Below are positions 9,050 through 18,072 of a DNA stretch of 64,000 nucleotides, in pieces. The stretch lies in the NCBI RefSeq assembly GCF_000384035.1, contig NZ_KB913024.1:2227584-2291583 (forward strand). Reading direction: 5' to 3'. The notes beneath the pieces are model-generated. The model had not been told where the DNA came from and searched no databases. It saw nothing but the letters and a program-made list of their open reading frames with translations. The position numbers and the translations under genes are program-made. This DNA is from Actinopolyspora mortivallis DSM 44261 (GTDB lineage: Bacteria > Actinomycetota > Actinomycetes > Mycobacteriales > Pseudonocardiaceae). Position 1 is the first letter of the stretch. Each line of letters begins with the position of its first letter.

Positions 9050-9994
9050 TCAGTCCTCCACCCGCAGCAGGCCCTCCTGCACGACGGTGGCGATCAACGA
9101 ACCGTCCCTGGAGAAGAAGTTCCCGGTGGCCAGACCGCGGGCTCCCGAGGCGCTGGGGGAACTGCAGTCGTACAGGAACCACTCGTCGGCGCGGAAACGA
9201 CGATGGAACCACATGGCGTGGTCGAGGCTGGCCCCGTGAACCCGGTCGATCCCCCAGTACACCCCGTGCCGCACGAGGACCGAGTCCAACAGGGTCAGGT
9301 CCGAGGCGTAGGCGAGCAGACAGACGTGCAGCAGTTCGTCGTCGGGCAGCTCCCCGTCGGCCCGCATCCAGACCCGGCTGCGCGCGTCCCGTGGGCCGTC
9401 CTTCCTGCTCGACCAGGGGGGTTCGGTGACGTGTCGTATGTCGATGGGACGCGGCAGGTTCGCCAGTCCACCCACCTCGTCGGCCATGTCCCCGATGCGC
9501 TCCCCGTAGGTGGGCAGGCTCTCGGGGGCGGGAACCTCGGGCATGGGCTCGGAGTGGTCCATGCCCCGTTCCTCGATCTGGAAGGAGGCCGACAGCGAGA
9601 ATATGGGTTTTCCGTGCTGCACCGCGACCACGCGCCGGGTGGTGAACGAACGGCCGTCCCTGGTGCGGTCCACCTCGTAGACGATCGGAACGCTCGGATC
9701 GCCGGGGCGCAGGAAGTAGGCGTGCAGCGAGTGCACCCTGCGGTCGTCCGGAACGGTTCTGCCGGCCGCGACGAGTGCCTGACCCGCCACCTGCCCGCCG
9801 AACACCCGCACGGGGGATTCGGCGGGGCTGACGCCCCGGAAGATGTTCTCCTCGATGGGTTCGAGATCCAGTAACGCGACCAACCTGTCCAGCACGGGCT
9901 GTCCGTGCGGCATACCGCTGGCGTCGACCGGAACGGACGCCTGGCCGCTGGTACCTGCCGGGTCCGCGGCCGCGTCCCGTGCCGCTCGGGTCAC
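9050..9994 (-). CDS. tesB: Acyl-CoA thioesterase II
   Basis: Hydrolyses medium/long acyl-CoA to free acid and CoA. Two hot-dog folds in tandem: the first includes VFGGQVAGQALVAAGRTV and HSLHAYFLRPGDPSVPI, the second the VYWGIDRVHGASLDHAMWFH stretch, ending GNFFSRDGSLIATVVQEGLLR. 314 residues. GTG 9994 is supported by GAGGAG 6 bases upstream; a downstream ATG (MPHGQP) would shorten the protein by about 26 residues. Lies 109 bp downstream of pyk in the same direction, the order I recall for pykA-tesB1 in mycobacteria. Confidence 0.93.
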   Translation of the reverse strand: MTRAARDAAADPAGTSGQASVPVDASGMPHGQPVLDRLVALLDLEPIEENIFRGVSPAESPVRVFGGQVAGQALVAAGRTVPDDRRVHSLHAYFLRPGDPSVPIVYEVDRTRDGRSFTTRRVVAVQHGKPIFSLSASFQIEERGMDHSEPMPEVPAPESLPTYGERIGDMADEVGGLANLPRPIDIRHVTEPPWSSRKDGPRDARSRVWMRADGELPDDELLHVCLLAYASDLTLLDSVLVRHGVYWGIDRVHGASLDHAMWFHRRFRADEWFLYDCSSPSASGARGLATGNFFSRDGSLIATVVQEGLLRVED

Positions 9995-10040
9995 TTCGGG
10001 CTCCTCGTGTCGGCGATCGGTGGGTCCTCCCACGGGGCAC

Positions 10041-10080
10041 GGAGTGCCGGAGCACGGTGCGCCGTGCACCGCGGCACTCC
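10041..10080 (-). terminator. Nested inverted repeat between pyk and tesB
   Basis: Outer arms GGAGTGCCG (10041-10049) and CGGCACTCC (10072-10080) pair perfectly, and inside them GCACGG (10052-10057) pairs with CCGTGC (10062-10067). There is no T-run on either side, so it may be a terminator of the actinobacterial kind or an attenuating or stabilising hairpin between the two genes. Confidence 0.45.
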
Positions 10081-10103
10081 GGTTCCGTGACACTCCGGGG
10101 AGG

Positions 10104-11525
10104 TCAGACGTGGTCCTCCTCACCGAGACGGTGCACCCGGACCAGGTTCGTCGAGCCCACCGTTCCGGGTGGGGATCCCGCGACGATGACCACGGTGTCA
10201 CCGGTCTCCGAACGTCCCAGTGACAGCATCGCCTGGTCCACCTGGCGCACCATCTGGTCGGTGGTTTCCACACTAGGCACCAGGAACGTCTCCGTCCCCC
10301 AAGTGAGAGCGAGCTGACTCCGCACGGACTCCTCGGGGGTGAAGGCGAACAGGGGCAACTTGGTGTGCAGCCGGGCCAGTCGACGCACGGTGTCCCCGGA
10401 CTGGGTGAACGCCACCAGGGCCTTGGCACTGAGACGCTCCCCGATGTCCCGGGCCGCGTAGGAGATCACGCCGCGCTTGGTGCGCGGCACGTGGCTGAGC
10501 TCCGGGGGTTCCGAGGAGCCGGCCTCCACCGCCTCGACGATGCGTGCCATCGTCTCCACGGTTTCCACCGGGTAGTCTCCGATGCTGGTCTCGCCGGAGA
10601 GCATCACCGCGTCCGTGCCGTCCAACACAGCGTTGGCCACATCGGAGGTCTCCGCCCGGGTAGGACGGGGGTTCCCGATCATGGAGTCGAGCATCTGGGT
10701 GGCCACGATCACCGGCTTGGCGTTCTCCCGGGCGATGTTGATCGCCCGTTTCTGCACCAGCGGCACGTGTTCCAGCGGAAGCTCCACCCCGAGGTCCCCC
10801 CGGGCCACCATCACCCCGTCGAAGGCGAGCACGATGGCTTCGAGATTGTCCACCGCCTCGGGCTTCTCCAGCTTGGCGATCACCGGAGCCCGACGCCCGA
10901 CCCGGTCCATGACCTGGTGCACGATGTCGATGTCGGCCGGAGTCCGCACGAAGGACAGCGCCACGAAGTCCACGCCCATCTCCAGCGCGAACTCCAGGTC
11001 CTCGACGTCCTTGGACGACATGGCCGGCACGGAGACGTCCATCCCCGGAAGCGAGATCCCCTTGTGGTCGGACACGGGGCCGCCCTCGACGACCTCGCAG
11101 ACCACGTCGGTCTCCTCCACGGCGGTGACGGTCAACCCGACCTTCCCGTCGTCGACGAGAATACGGTCGCCCACCCTGGCGTCGCCGATCAACCCCTCGT
11201 AGGTGGTGGAGACGCGGTCGTGAGTTCCCGTCACGTCCTCCACCGTGATACGCACCGTCTCACCGGTGCTCCACTCGACCCCGCCCTCGGCGAAGGTCCC
11301 CAGCCTGATCTTCGGCCCCTGCAGGTCGGCGAGAATCCCCACCGCACGCCCGGACTCCGCCGCCGCGGTCCGGACCATGTCGTAAACCTGGCGATGATCC
11401 TCGTGGCTACCGTGACTGAAGTTCAGCCGAGCGACGTTCATCCCGGAGCTGACGAGCGCACTCACCTTCTCCGGGGTGGCGGTTGCTGGCCCCATAGTAC
11501 AAACGATCTTGGCTCGTCGACTCAC
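10104..11525 (-). CDS. pyk: Pyruvate kinase
   Basis: Catalyses PEP plus ADP to pyruvate plus ATP at the end of glycolysis. 473 residues, full length. N-terminal RRAKIVCTMGPATATPEKV, the substrate segment VIAKLEKPEAVDN, and the active-site stretch MVARGDLGVELPLEHV are all visible, with the C-terminal regulatory domain ending before residue 473. GTG 11525 is the start; a TAGGCT hexamer (11534-11539) ends 8 nt upstream and no Shine-Dalgarno is seen, suggesting a leaderless message. tesB follows. Confidence 0.97.
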   Translation of the reverse strand: MSRRAKIVCTMGPATATPEKVSALVSSGMNVARLNFSHGSHEDHRQVYDMVRTAAAESGRAVGILADLQGPKIRLGTFAEGGVEWSTGETVRITVEDVTGTHDRVSTTYEGLIGDARVGDRILVDDGKVGLTVTAVEETDVVCEVVEGGPVSDHKGISLPGMDVSVPAMSSKDVEDLEFALEMGVDFVALSFVRTPADIDIVHQVMDRVGRRAPVIAKLEKPEAVDNLEAIVLAFDGVMVARGDLGVELPLEHVPLVQKRAINIARENAKPVIVATQMLDSMIGNPRPTRAETSDVANAVLDGTDAVMLSGETSIGDYPVETVETMARIVEAVEAGSSEPPELSHVPRTKRGVISYAARDIGERLSAKALVAFTQSGDTVRRLARLHTKLPLFAFTPEESVRSQLALTWGTETFLVPSVETTDQMVRQVDQAMLSLGRSETGDTVVIVAGSPPGTVGSTNLVRVHRLGEEDHV

Positions 11526-11533
11526 GATGTCAC

Positions 11534-11539
11534 AGCCTA
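11534..11539 (-). promoter_or_regulatory. -10 element of pyk (leaderless)
   Basis: TAGGCT on the minus strand, 8 nt before the GTG of pyk. No clear -35 hexamer. Confidence 0.4.
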
Positions 11540-11601
11540 ATCCGTACTATCGCGCGCGCAGTACGCCACCGTCGGCGTTGTCCACGTCCCGAGAGGCCAC
11601 A

Positions 11602-12012
11602 GTGCTGGATCCTTTCAGTAGTCGCCTGCACCGCACGCTCTTCGTCGTGTGCTGCCTGGCCAGCATGGTGATACTTTTCACTCCTTCGAGCGGAGTCCCG
11701 GCGGCGCCGCCGGGAACGGACAAGCTGGTTCACCTCACGCTCTTCCTCGCGCTGACCACCACCGGCCGCTTGGCCGGTCTGCCCGGTCCCGTGCTGGTTC
11801 CGGCGCTGGTCGCCTACGCCCCGCTGTCCGAGCTGCTGCAGGCCGTCCTGCCGGTGAACCGCCACGGCGACCCCGCGGACGTCGCGATGGACCTCGTCGG
11901 TGTGCTGCTCGCGCACATGCTCCCACCGACGGGCGAGCACCGCAGAAGGAGCGATCTTCGTCGCAGGTCAAAGCCTCACGAAGCGAGCGAGATCCACGGT
12001 TTTCGCGGGTGA
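11602..12012 (+). CDS. VanZ-like membrane protein
   Basis: Small membrane protein of the VanZ/teicoplanin-resistance-associated family, 136 residues with about three to four spans; the polar motifs TDKLVHLTLFLALT and HGDPADVAMDLVGVLLAHM are family features. The name does not imply glycopeptide resistance in actinomycetes. GTG 11602 follows GAGAGG by 5 bases; an in-frame ATG at 11527 is possible but would add a polar 25-residue extension. Its stop overlaps the start of the next gene by 4 bases. Confidence 0.75.
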   Translation: MLDPFSSRLHRTLFVVCCLASMVILFTPSSGVPAAPPGTDKLVHLTLFLALTTTGRLAGLPGPVLVPALVAYAPLSELLQAVLPVNRHGDPADVAMDLVGVLLAHMLPPTGEHRRRSDLRRRSKPHEASEIHGFRG

Positions 12013-14381
12013 GTCGCGTTATTCTCGGCTGCGTGGACTCCACCGCACGGGCTCGCTCGCGTACCGCCGGAGGCAATCTCCCGGCGGAGGTCACGAGCTT
12101 CGTCGGCAGACGGCGCGAGATCACGCTCACCAAACGCCTGCTGGCCGACTCCCGGATCGTGACCCTCACCGGTCCGGGTGGTATCGGCAAGAGTCGACTC
12201 GCGTTGCGCGTGGCCACGAACATGCGCAGGTCCTTCCGCGACAAGGTCTGGCTGGTGGAACTGGGGGATCTCGACGACCCGGACCTGCTCGCGGCCACGG
12301 TGGTGGACCAGCTGAACATCCCCGAGTCCTCCGGCGGCACCGAACTCGACGACCTCGTCGGCTACTTCCGGGAACGGGAAACCCTGTTGGTGCTGGACAA
12401 CTGTGAACACCTCGTCGAGGCCTGCGCCCGTCTGGTGGACACCCTGGTCAGTTCCTGCCCCGGCGTACGGGTGCTGGCCACCAGCAGGCAGTCCCTCGGC
12501 ACGGTGGGTGAGAGCACCCTGGTCGTCCCCCCGTTACAGGCACCGGACCCGGAACAGCTGCCCGCTCCGGAGGCCTACGAGCAGTACGCCTCCGTACGGC
12601 TGTTCGCCGAACGCGCCCGTGCCGTGGTTCCGGAGTTCGAGGTGACTCCGGACAACGCCCCGGTGCTGATGCGACTGTGCCAACGGCTGGACGGCAACCC
12701 GCTGGCCATCGAACTCGCCGTAGTCCGGCTTCGCAGCCTGTCCCCGGAACAGCTGGAGGAACGACTCCACGAGCGTTACGAACTGCTCAGCTCCGGGCGC
12801 CGTGGCGCGCCCCGACGCCAACAGTCCCTGCGAGCCCTGATCGACTGGAGTTACGAGCTGTGCACCGAACAGGACCGCAGGGCCTGGGCCCGTCTTTCGG
12901 TGTTCGCGGGCAGCTTCGACCTGGAGGCAGCCGAGTACGTGCTCGGGGAGGCGACGCAGGGCAACACCGCCACGCTGATCCACTCCCTGGTGGACAAGTC
13001 GATCCTGCTGCGCGAGTCGGGCGAGGGACCCAGCCGTTATCGACTGTCACACGCGCTGCGCGAGTACGGACTGGAGAAGCTCGGCGCGGCCGGAGAACGG
13101 GCGGAGACCGAAACCCGACACCACCGGTGGTACGCGAGCATGGTGGAACGCTTCTCCGCCGAGTGGCTCGGCGACGACCAGGTCGGGTGGGTACGGCGGC
13201 TCCGGGCGGAGCAGGCGAACCTGCGTGCCGCGCTGCACCTGGCCAGCGCCCCCGACCGGGCGAACGCGGAGCCGGAGGGGGCGCTCCGGTTGGCCATGGG
13301 ACTGGGACGCTACTGGCAGCTGCGCGGGCTGCACGCGGAAGCCAGGCACTGGCTCGACCGGACGCTGGCGTTGACCGCCACGGAACACGCCCGGGATCAC
13401 CGGGCGCTGGCACTGGCGATGAGCGCGTGGTTCACCCTGCTGCACGGGGACGTCTCCGGGGCACGACGTTCCCTCGACACCGCCCTGACCACGCTCGGCA
13501 ACGAGCACGCCCCGCTGGAACGCGCCCATCTCACCCAGGTCTACGGCATGGCGGCGTTGTTCGACCGCGACGCGGAGTCCGCACCCCGCCTGCTGGAGAA
13601 CGCGCTGAACGTCTTCCGGAACCACCGGGACCCCCAGGGTGAGCTGTTCGCCCTGATCGGACTGGGGCTGGCCCGGGCCCTCGGCGGGCACGGACGCGCG
13701 GGAACCGACCTGCTCGACGAGGCCCTGGCGATCACCACGGGACGTGGGGAGCTCTACTGGCGCTCCTGGACACTGTGGGCACTGGGTTACCTCAAGATCC
13801 TGTCCGGGGAACCGGAACGGGCCGACTCCGCGCTCAAGGAGGCGCTCACCCTGCAGCGTCGCCTGGGCAACCTGTTGGCCATCGCCTTCACCATGGACAC
13901 CATGGCCTGGGCCGCCCACGACCTCGGCAACCACAAACGCGCCGCCTACCTGTTCGGCGCCGCCGGCGGGGCCTGGGAGTCCGCCGGCTCCACCCCGAAC
14001 CTCTACACCGCCTTCGCCGGGCAGCACCGCGACCATCTGCTCGCCACGAAACGGGAACTCGGCGCCGAGGACTACAACGACGCCTTCGACCGCGGCTACC
14101 GGTGGTCCTCCGAGACCGCGTTGAACTACGCGCTGGACATCAAACAACGCGGCCGCGGATCGAACAGGGACAACGTGCACCCGATGCCGCTGACCAACCG
14201 GGAGCACGAGATCGCCCGGCTGGTCGCCCAGGGACGTACGAACAAGGAGATAGCCGACCTGCTGGTCATAGCCCTGAGAACCGTGGAGGGCCACGTCCAG
14301 CACATTCTCACGAAACTCGACTTCACCTCACGGGCCCAGATCGCCGGTTGGGTCGCGGGACAGCAGTCCGAACAGTCCTGA
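12009..14381 (+). CDS. ATPase/LuxR-type transcriptional regulator
   Basis: A 790-residue regulator combining a STAND/NB-ARC-like ATPase with a C-terminal LuxR DNA-binding domain. Walker A is at residues 55-62 (GPGGIGKS), Walker B follows in ETLLVLDNCEHLVEA, then a helical winged region and a TPR-like region (about 390-700). The HTH is at about 725-785 (LTNREHEIARLVAQGRTNKEIA). The GTG at 12009 overlaps the VanZ stop (GTGA), implying translational coupling. Similar proteins are abundant in actinomycetes and usually control neighbouring or secondary-metabolic genes; no target is evident here. Confidence 0.9.
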   Translation: MSRVILGCVDSTARARSRTAGGNLPAEVTSFVGRRREITLTKRLLADSRIVTLTGPGGIGKSRLALRVATNMRRSFRDKVWLVELGDLDDPDLLAATVVDQLNIPESSGGTELDDLVGYFRERETLLVLDNCEHLVEACARLVDTLVSSCPGVRVLATSRQSLGTVGESTLVVPPLQAPDPEQLPAPEAYEQYASVRLFAERARAVVPEFEVTPDNAPVLMRLCQRLDGNPLAIELAVVRLRSLSPEQLEERLHERYELLSSGRRGAPRRQQSLRALIDWSYELCTEQDRRAWARLSVFAGSFDLEAAEYVLGEATQGNTATLIHSLVDKSILLRESGEGPSRYRLSHALREYGLEKLGAAGERAETETRHHRWYASMVERFSAEWLGDDQVGWVRRLRAEQANLRAALHLASAPDRANAEPEGALRLAMGLGRYWQLRGLHAEARHWLDRTLALTATEHARDHRALALAMSAWFTLLHGDVSGARRSLDTALTTLGNEHAPLERAHLTQVYGMAALFDRDAESAPRLLENALNVFRNHRDPQGELFALIGLGLARALGGHGRAGTDLLDEALAITTGRGELYWRSWTLWALGYLKILSGEPERADSALKEALTLQRRLGNLLAIAFTMDTMAWAAHDLGNHKRAAYLFGAAGGAWESAGSTPNLYTAFAGQHRDHLLATKRELGAEDYNDAFDRGYRWSSETALNYALDIKQRGRGSNRDNVHPMPLTNREHEIARLVAQGRTNKEIADLLVIALRTVEGHVQHILTKLDFTSRAQIAGWVAGQQSEQS

Positions 14382-14394
14382 CCCCGCCGCGACC

Positions 14395-14413
14395 TCCCTC
14401 CGCCCCGGAGGGA
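14395..14413. terminator. Hairpin between convergent genes
   Basis: TCCCTCC-GCCCC-GGAGGGA, a 7-bp perfect stem lying 14 bp after the LuxR-type gene and 22 bp before the end of the convergent FadR-type gene. No T-run. A possible bidirectional terminator. Confidence 0.4.
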
Positions 14414-14435
14414 AGCAGGATGTCCCCACGGCGCG

Positions 14436-15218
14436 TTACGCCTCGGGAGAGGACTCCAGCAGCGCCAGTGTCCCGTGCAGCGACTCGGCGACCAGTTCCC
14501 TGGCGGCCTCCTCCGCCCGTGCGCTGTTCCCCTCACCGATGCACCGTGCGATCTCCCCGTGCAGGTCGACGGCCATCGGTTCCGGGTGGGCGGGCATCAG
14601 TCCCTGCTCGGTCCTCCAGCGCAGCACCTCCCGGACCACCTCGTGCAGCTGGGCGAACATCTCGTTGCCGGAGGCGCTCAGCACCAGGGAGTGGAAGGCC
14701 ACGTCGGCTTCCAGGAACCCCTCCAGGTCGCCTTCCACGGCGAGCTCGCGCATCCGCCCCGCGAGTCGGGTGAGTTCCTCGACCTGACCGGTCTCGGCGC
14801 GGTGTGCCGCCGCTCCCGCCGCCACCGGTTCCACCGCGGTGCGCAACTCCACCAGGGTCCTGACCTGGTTGGTTCGGTCCACCTCCAGCAGCCATCGGAT
14901 CAGCGTCGGGTCGAAGGTGTTCCACTCGGCGCGCGGGCGGACCACGATGCCGATCCGTTGACGCCCCACCACCAGTCGGATCGAGGCGAGCGTGCGCACC
15001 ACTTCGCGCACCACGCTGCGCGAGATACCGAAACGCTGCTCAAGATCCTCGACGCGCAGCACACTGCCGGGTGGATGGACACCGGCACTGATCTCCCGCC
15101 CCAGAACGTCGACGATCTTTCCGTGCAGTCCTCCGCTCAAGCTGGCTCCGTTCGCCGCCGCGCTCCTCCCGCCCGGGTCGGGCCCGAACGGAAGATGTCG
15201 GTCGCACGGCACGTGCAT
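14436..15218 (-). CDS. GntR family regulator, FadR subfamily
   Basis: 260 residues: winged helix at about 30-95 (PGSVLRVEDLEQRFGISRSVV, then RTLASIRLVV) followed by an all-helical FCD effector domain at about 105-250 that usually binds a small carboxylate through a metal. ATG 15218 and GTG 15212 are both possible; GGAAG abuts the first and is 6 bases from the second. A TATTCT hexamer about 13 nt upstream of the ATG would give a very short leader. It reads away from helD; no metabolic partner is adjacent, so the ligand is unknown. Confidence 0.88.
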   Translation of the reverse strand: MHVPCDRHLPFGPDPGGRSAAANGASLSGGLHGKIVDVLGREISAGVHPPGSVLRVEDLEQRFGISRSVVREVVRTLASIRLVVGRQRIGIVVRPRAEWNTFDPTLIRWLLEVDRTNQVRTLVELRTAVEPVAAGAAAHRAETGQVEELTRLAGRMRELAVEGDLEGFLEADVAFHSLVLSASGNEMFAQLHEVVREVLRWRTEQGLMPAHPEPMAVDLHGEIARCIGEGNSARAEEAARELVAESLHGTLALLESSPEA

Positions 15219-15319
15219 CTTCCGGGCGCCCAGAATAGTCACTCCGTCCGTGGCGACCGGCCGACACGTCACCCAGGCAGAGCGGATCACTGCGCGGCGG
15301 AGCACAGCCGATCCGGAGG

Positions 15320-15325
15320 TATACT
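15320..15325 (+). promoter_or_regulatory. Candidate -10 of the HelD-like gene
   Basis: TATACT in a GC-rich region, about 108 bp upstream of the GTG. No good -35 hexamer at 16-18 bp. Confidence 0.35.
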
Positions 15326-15432
15326 CGTCGGTCGGCCCTGTCGGCGGGATCGCGGTGTTGGCCCTGAAACCGCCGCCCCGCACTTGGCGTAGCCGTCCTG
15401 TCCCAACGCTCTTGACCGCACGAGGTGGAGTC

Positions 15433-17727
15433 GTGTCCGACACCCGAGCCGATCGGGAACTTGACCACACCGACAGCGTCGCTGCCGAGCAGCAGTACGT
15501 CTCGATGCTCTACGACAAGCTCGACGAGCTGCGTCGGTACAACAGCAGGCGTCTCGCCGAAACCCTCCGGGAGACCGGGGGGACCCCCCAGGCGCGCACC
15601 GAACGCGATATTTCCACCAGGATGCACATCGACAAGCTGTCCCAACTGAGCGCGGTGGAGAACGGGCTGTGCTTCGGCAGGCTCGACCTGGACAGCGGGG
15701 AACGTTTCCACATCGGCAGGCTCGGTCTGTTCGACGAGGAGAACGAGTACACGCCGCTGCTCATCGACTGGCGCGCCCCGGCCGCCCGCCCGTTCTACCT
15801 CGCCACGGCCGCCTCCAGGGACGGGGTCGTACGTCGCAGGCACATCCGCACCACACGCCGCACGGTCACGGGGCTGGAGGACGAGGTCCTCGACCTGGAC
15901 TCGGCCGAGCAGAGCAGTCACCTCGGCCTGGCCGGGGAGGCCACGCTGCTGGCGGCGCTGGACGAACGCCGGACCGGAAGGATGGGCGACATCGTCGCCA
16001 CCATCCAGGCGGAGCAGGACCGGATCATCCGCAGCGGCATGAACGGCGTGCTGGTGGTGCAGGGCGGTCCGGGAACCGGCAAGACGGCGGTGGCGCTGCA
16101 CCGGGCGGCCTACCTGCTCTACACCTACCGGCAACAGCTGACCAAGCGCGGCGTGCTCGTGGTCGGTCCGAACGCGACCTTCCTGCGCTACATCGGACAG
16201 GTGTTGCCCTCCCTCGGCGAAACCGGGGTGCTGCTGTCCACCGTCGGCGAGCTGTATCCGGGGGTGGTGGCCACCGGCTCGGAGTCCGCCGAGGCGGCCG
16301 AACTCAAGGGACGGGCCGAGATGGTCTCGGTGCTGCACAAGGCGGTACGGGACCTGCAACAGGTTCCCCGTGACCACATCGAGGTGACCTTCGACCGGGA
16401 ACCGCTCTCCATCGACAAGAGCACCTGCAGCCAGGCACGAACCAAGGCGCGCAAGTCACGCAAACCGCACAACGAGGCTCGTAAGATCTTCCGGCGCGAG
16501 ATGTTCTCGGCGCTGGCGCTTCAGGTGGCCGACCGCTTCGGGCGGGACCTGCTGGACCAGCGCGACCTCGACGACATAGCTTCCGAGCTGCGCGCCGACC
16601 CGGAGGTGTGCGCGGCCCTGGAGAGGCTGTGGCCGGAGACCGACCCGCCCACGGTCCTGGACTCGCTGCTCTCCTCCCCGGAGATGCTGCGCAAGGCGGC
16701 ACGCAAGTACTTCGACGAACAGCAGCGCGCGACCCTGCTGCGCGAACCCGGATCGGCCTGGACTCCCTCGGACGCGCCGCTGCTCGACGAACTCGCCGAG
16801 CTGCTGGGCGAGGACGACACGGAGCACCGCCAGGAACAGCTTCGGCAGGAACGCGAGGAACTCGCCTACGCCGAGGGCGTGCTGCACATCATGGAACAGG
16901 ACGAGGAGATCATCGACCCGGAGCGGCTGCGGGTCTCCGACGTGCTCGACGCCGACCTGCTGGCGCAGCGCCACCGCACGGACAGCGACCTGACGGCCGC
17001 CGAGCGGGCCGCCGGGGACCGCACCTGGACCTTCGGACACGTGATCGTCGACGAGGCCCAGGAACTGTCGGCCATGGCCTGGCGGGTGCTGATGCGCCGC
17101 TGCCCGAGCCGGTCCATGACCGTCGTCGGTGACATCGCCCAGACCGGGTCCGCGGCGGGAACCGCCTCGTGGCACGAGGTGCTCTCCCCGTACGTGGCAC
17201 GGCGCTGGCGGTTGGAGGAACTGACGATCAACTACCGGACCCCGTCCGAGATCATGGCCCTGGCCGCGCCGCTGCTGTCCGAGATGGACGTGGACGTCTC
17301 GGTGCCCACCTCGGTCCGCAGCACGGGAGTTCCACCGTACGGAGTCCGGGTCTCCGAGGAGGAACTGGCCGCCCGCGCCGCCGAGACCGTCGCCGACGAG
17401 CTGGAGGCGGTCGACGGTGGCAGGGTGGCCGTGCTCCTGCCCCCCGGCAGGCTCTCCGAGGTCGGCCCCCCGGTCCGGGAACGGCTCCCCGAGGCGACGG
17501 TGGGCCCCCAGCCCGAGGGGTTGGAGACCCCCGTGACGGTGCTGACGGTCGAGCAGGCGAAGGGACTCGAGTTCGACAGCGTCGTCGTGGTCGATCCGGC
17601 CGGTTTCCTGGAGGAGTCACAGCGCGGCATCAACGACGTCTACGTGGCGCTGACCAGGAGCACCACCAGACTCGCCGTGGTGCACACCGGTGATCTGCCC
17701 GAACCGTTGGGCGGGCTCGAACTCTGA
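15433..17727 (+). CDS. helD: HelD-like RNA polymerase-associated ATPase (UvrD/Rep-type superfamily 1)
   Basis: 764 residues. An N-terminal coiled region (EQQYVSMLYDKLDELRRYN) precedes the superfamily-1 core: Walker A at residues 211-218 (GGPGTGKT), Walker B VIVDEAQELS, motif GDIAQTG, and C-terminal motifs ending VYVALTRSTTRLAVVHTGD. HelD proteins remove or recycle stalled RNA polymerase, and some actinobacterial members (HelR) lower rifamycin sensitivity. GTG 15433 follows GAGG by 7 bases. I could not find a rifamycin-associated inverted repeat in the upstream 200 bp. A generic UvrD-like helicase is the alternative, less likely given the N-terminal region. Confidence 0.85.
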   Translation: MSDTRADRELDHTDSVAAEQQYVSMLYDKLDELRRYNSRRLAETLRETGGTPQARTERDISTRMHIDKLSQLSAVENGLCFGRLDLDSGERFHIGRLGLFDEENEYTPLLIDWRAPAARPFYLATAASRDGVVRRRHIRTTRRTVTGLEDEVLDLDSAEQSSHLGLAGEATLLAALDERRTGRMGDIVATIQAEQDRIIRSGMNGVLVVQGGPGTGKTAVALHRAAYLLYTYRQQLTKRGVLVVGPNATFLRYIGQVLPSLGETGVLLSTVGELYPGVVATGSESAEAAELKGRAEMVSVLHKAVRDLQQVPRDHIEVTFDREPLSIDKSTCSQARTKARKSRKPHNEARKIFRREMFSALALQVADRFGRDLLDQRDLDDIASELRADPEVCAALERLWPETDPPTVLDSLLSSPEMLRKAARKYFDEQQRATLLREPGSAWTPSDAPLLDELAELLGEDDTEHRQEQLRQEREELAYAEGVLHIMEQDEEIIDPERLRVSDVLDADLLAQRHRTDSDLTAAERAAGDRTWTFGHVIVDEAQELSAMAWRVLMRRCPSRSMTVVGDIAQTGSAAGTASWHEVLSPYVARRWRLEELTINYRTPSEIMALAAPLLSEMDVDVSVPTSVRSTGVPPYGVRVSEEELAARAAETVADELEAVDGGRVAVLLPPGRLSEVGPPVRERLPEATVGPQPEGLETPVTVLTVEQAKGLEFDSVVVVDPAGFLEESQRGINDVYVALTRSTTRLAVVHTGDLPEPLGGLEL

Positions 17728-17828
17728 GAGCGCTGGCGTACCGTTCCTGAGGGTGTTCGCCCGGGGAGACGGCGAACACCGCCGGGGCTGCGACACGCTC
17801 CGACCACAGCGAATGGTATCTTCGCTGT

Positions 17829-17985
17829 TCAGATGCCTGCTGCCCGGTTCCGGGCAGTCCAGGAGGTGTCGTGCGAGCGAAATCCGGTGTGACTCCGGTG
17901 CTGTCTCCGCAACTGTGAAGTCCGGCGGCGCCCGCAGCGGTGGGCGTGTTCCACCGGACCAAGCCAGGTCGCCTCGTACGACGTC
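17829..17985 (+). ncRNA. Cobalamin riboswitch
   Basis: The conserved core is easy to read: GCGAGCGAAATCCGGTGTGA near 17871, CTGTCTCCGCAACTGTGAAG (the B12 box region) near 17901, and AAGCCAGGTCGCCT near 17961. GTCGTGCGAG (17869-17878) faces CTCGTACGAC. It precedes a BtuFCD-type importer, a standard target. Coordinates of the outer ends are approximate. Confidence 0.93.
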
Positions 17986-18019
17986 GATGACCGCACACTC
18001 CCGGTGTAGGAGTGCGGGG

Positions 18020-18059
18020 TCGGCCGGTCGTGCGGCGGGCTCCGCACCGCACCGGCCGA
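18020..18059 (+). promoter_or_regulatory. Long hairpin before btuF, likely riboswitch expression platform
   Basis: TCGGCCGGT (18020-18028) pairs with ACCGGCCGA (18051-18059), and GTGCGG (18030-18035) with CCGCAC (18042-18047). The stem ends just before the GAGG of btuF (18064-18067) and has no following T-run, so control of translation or Rho-assisted termination is more likely than an intrinsic terminator. Confidence 0.55.
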
Positions 18060-18072
18060 ACCCGAGGACACC

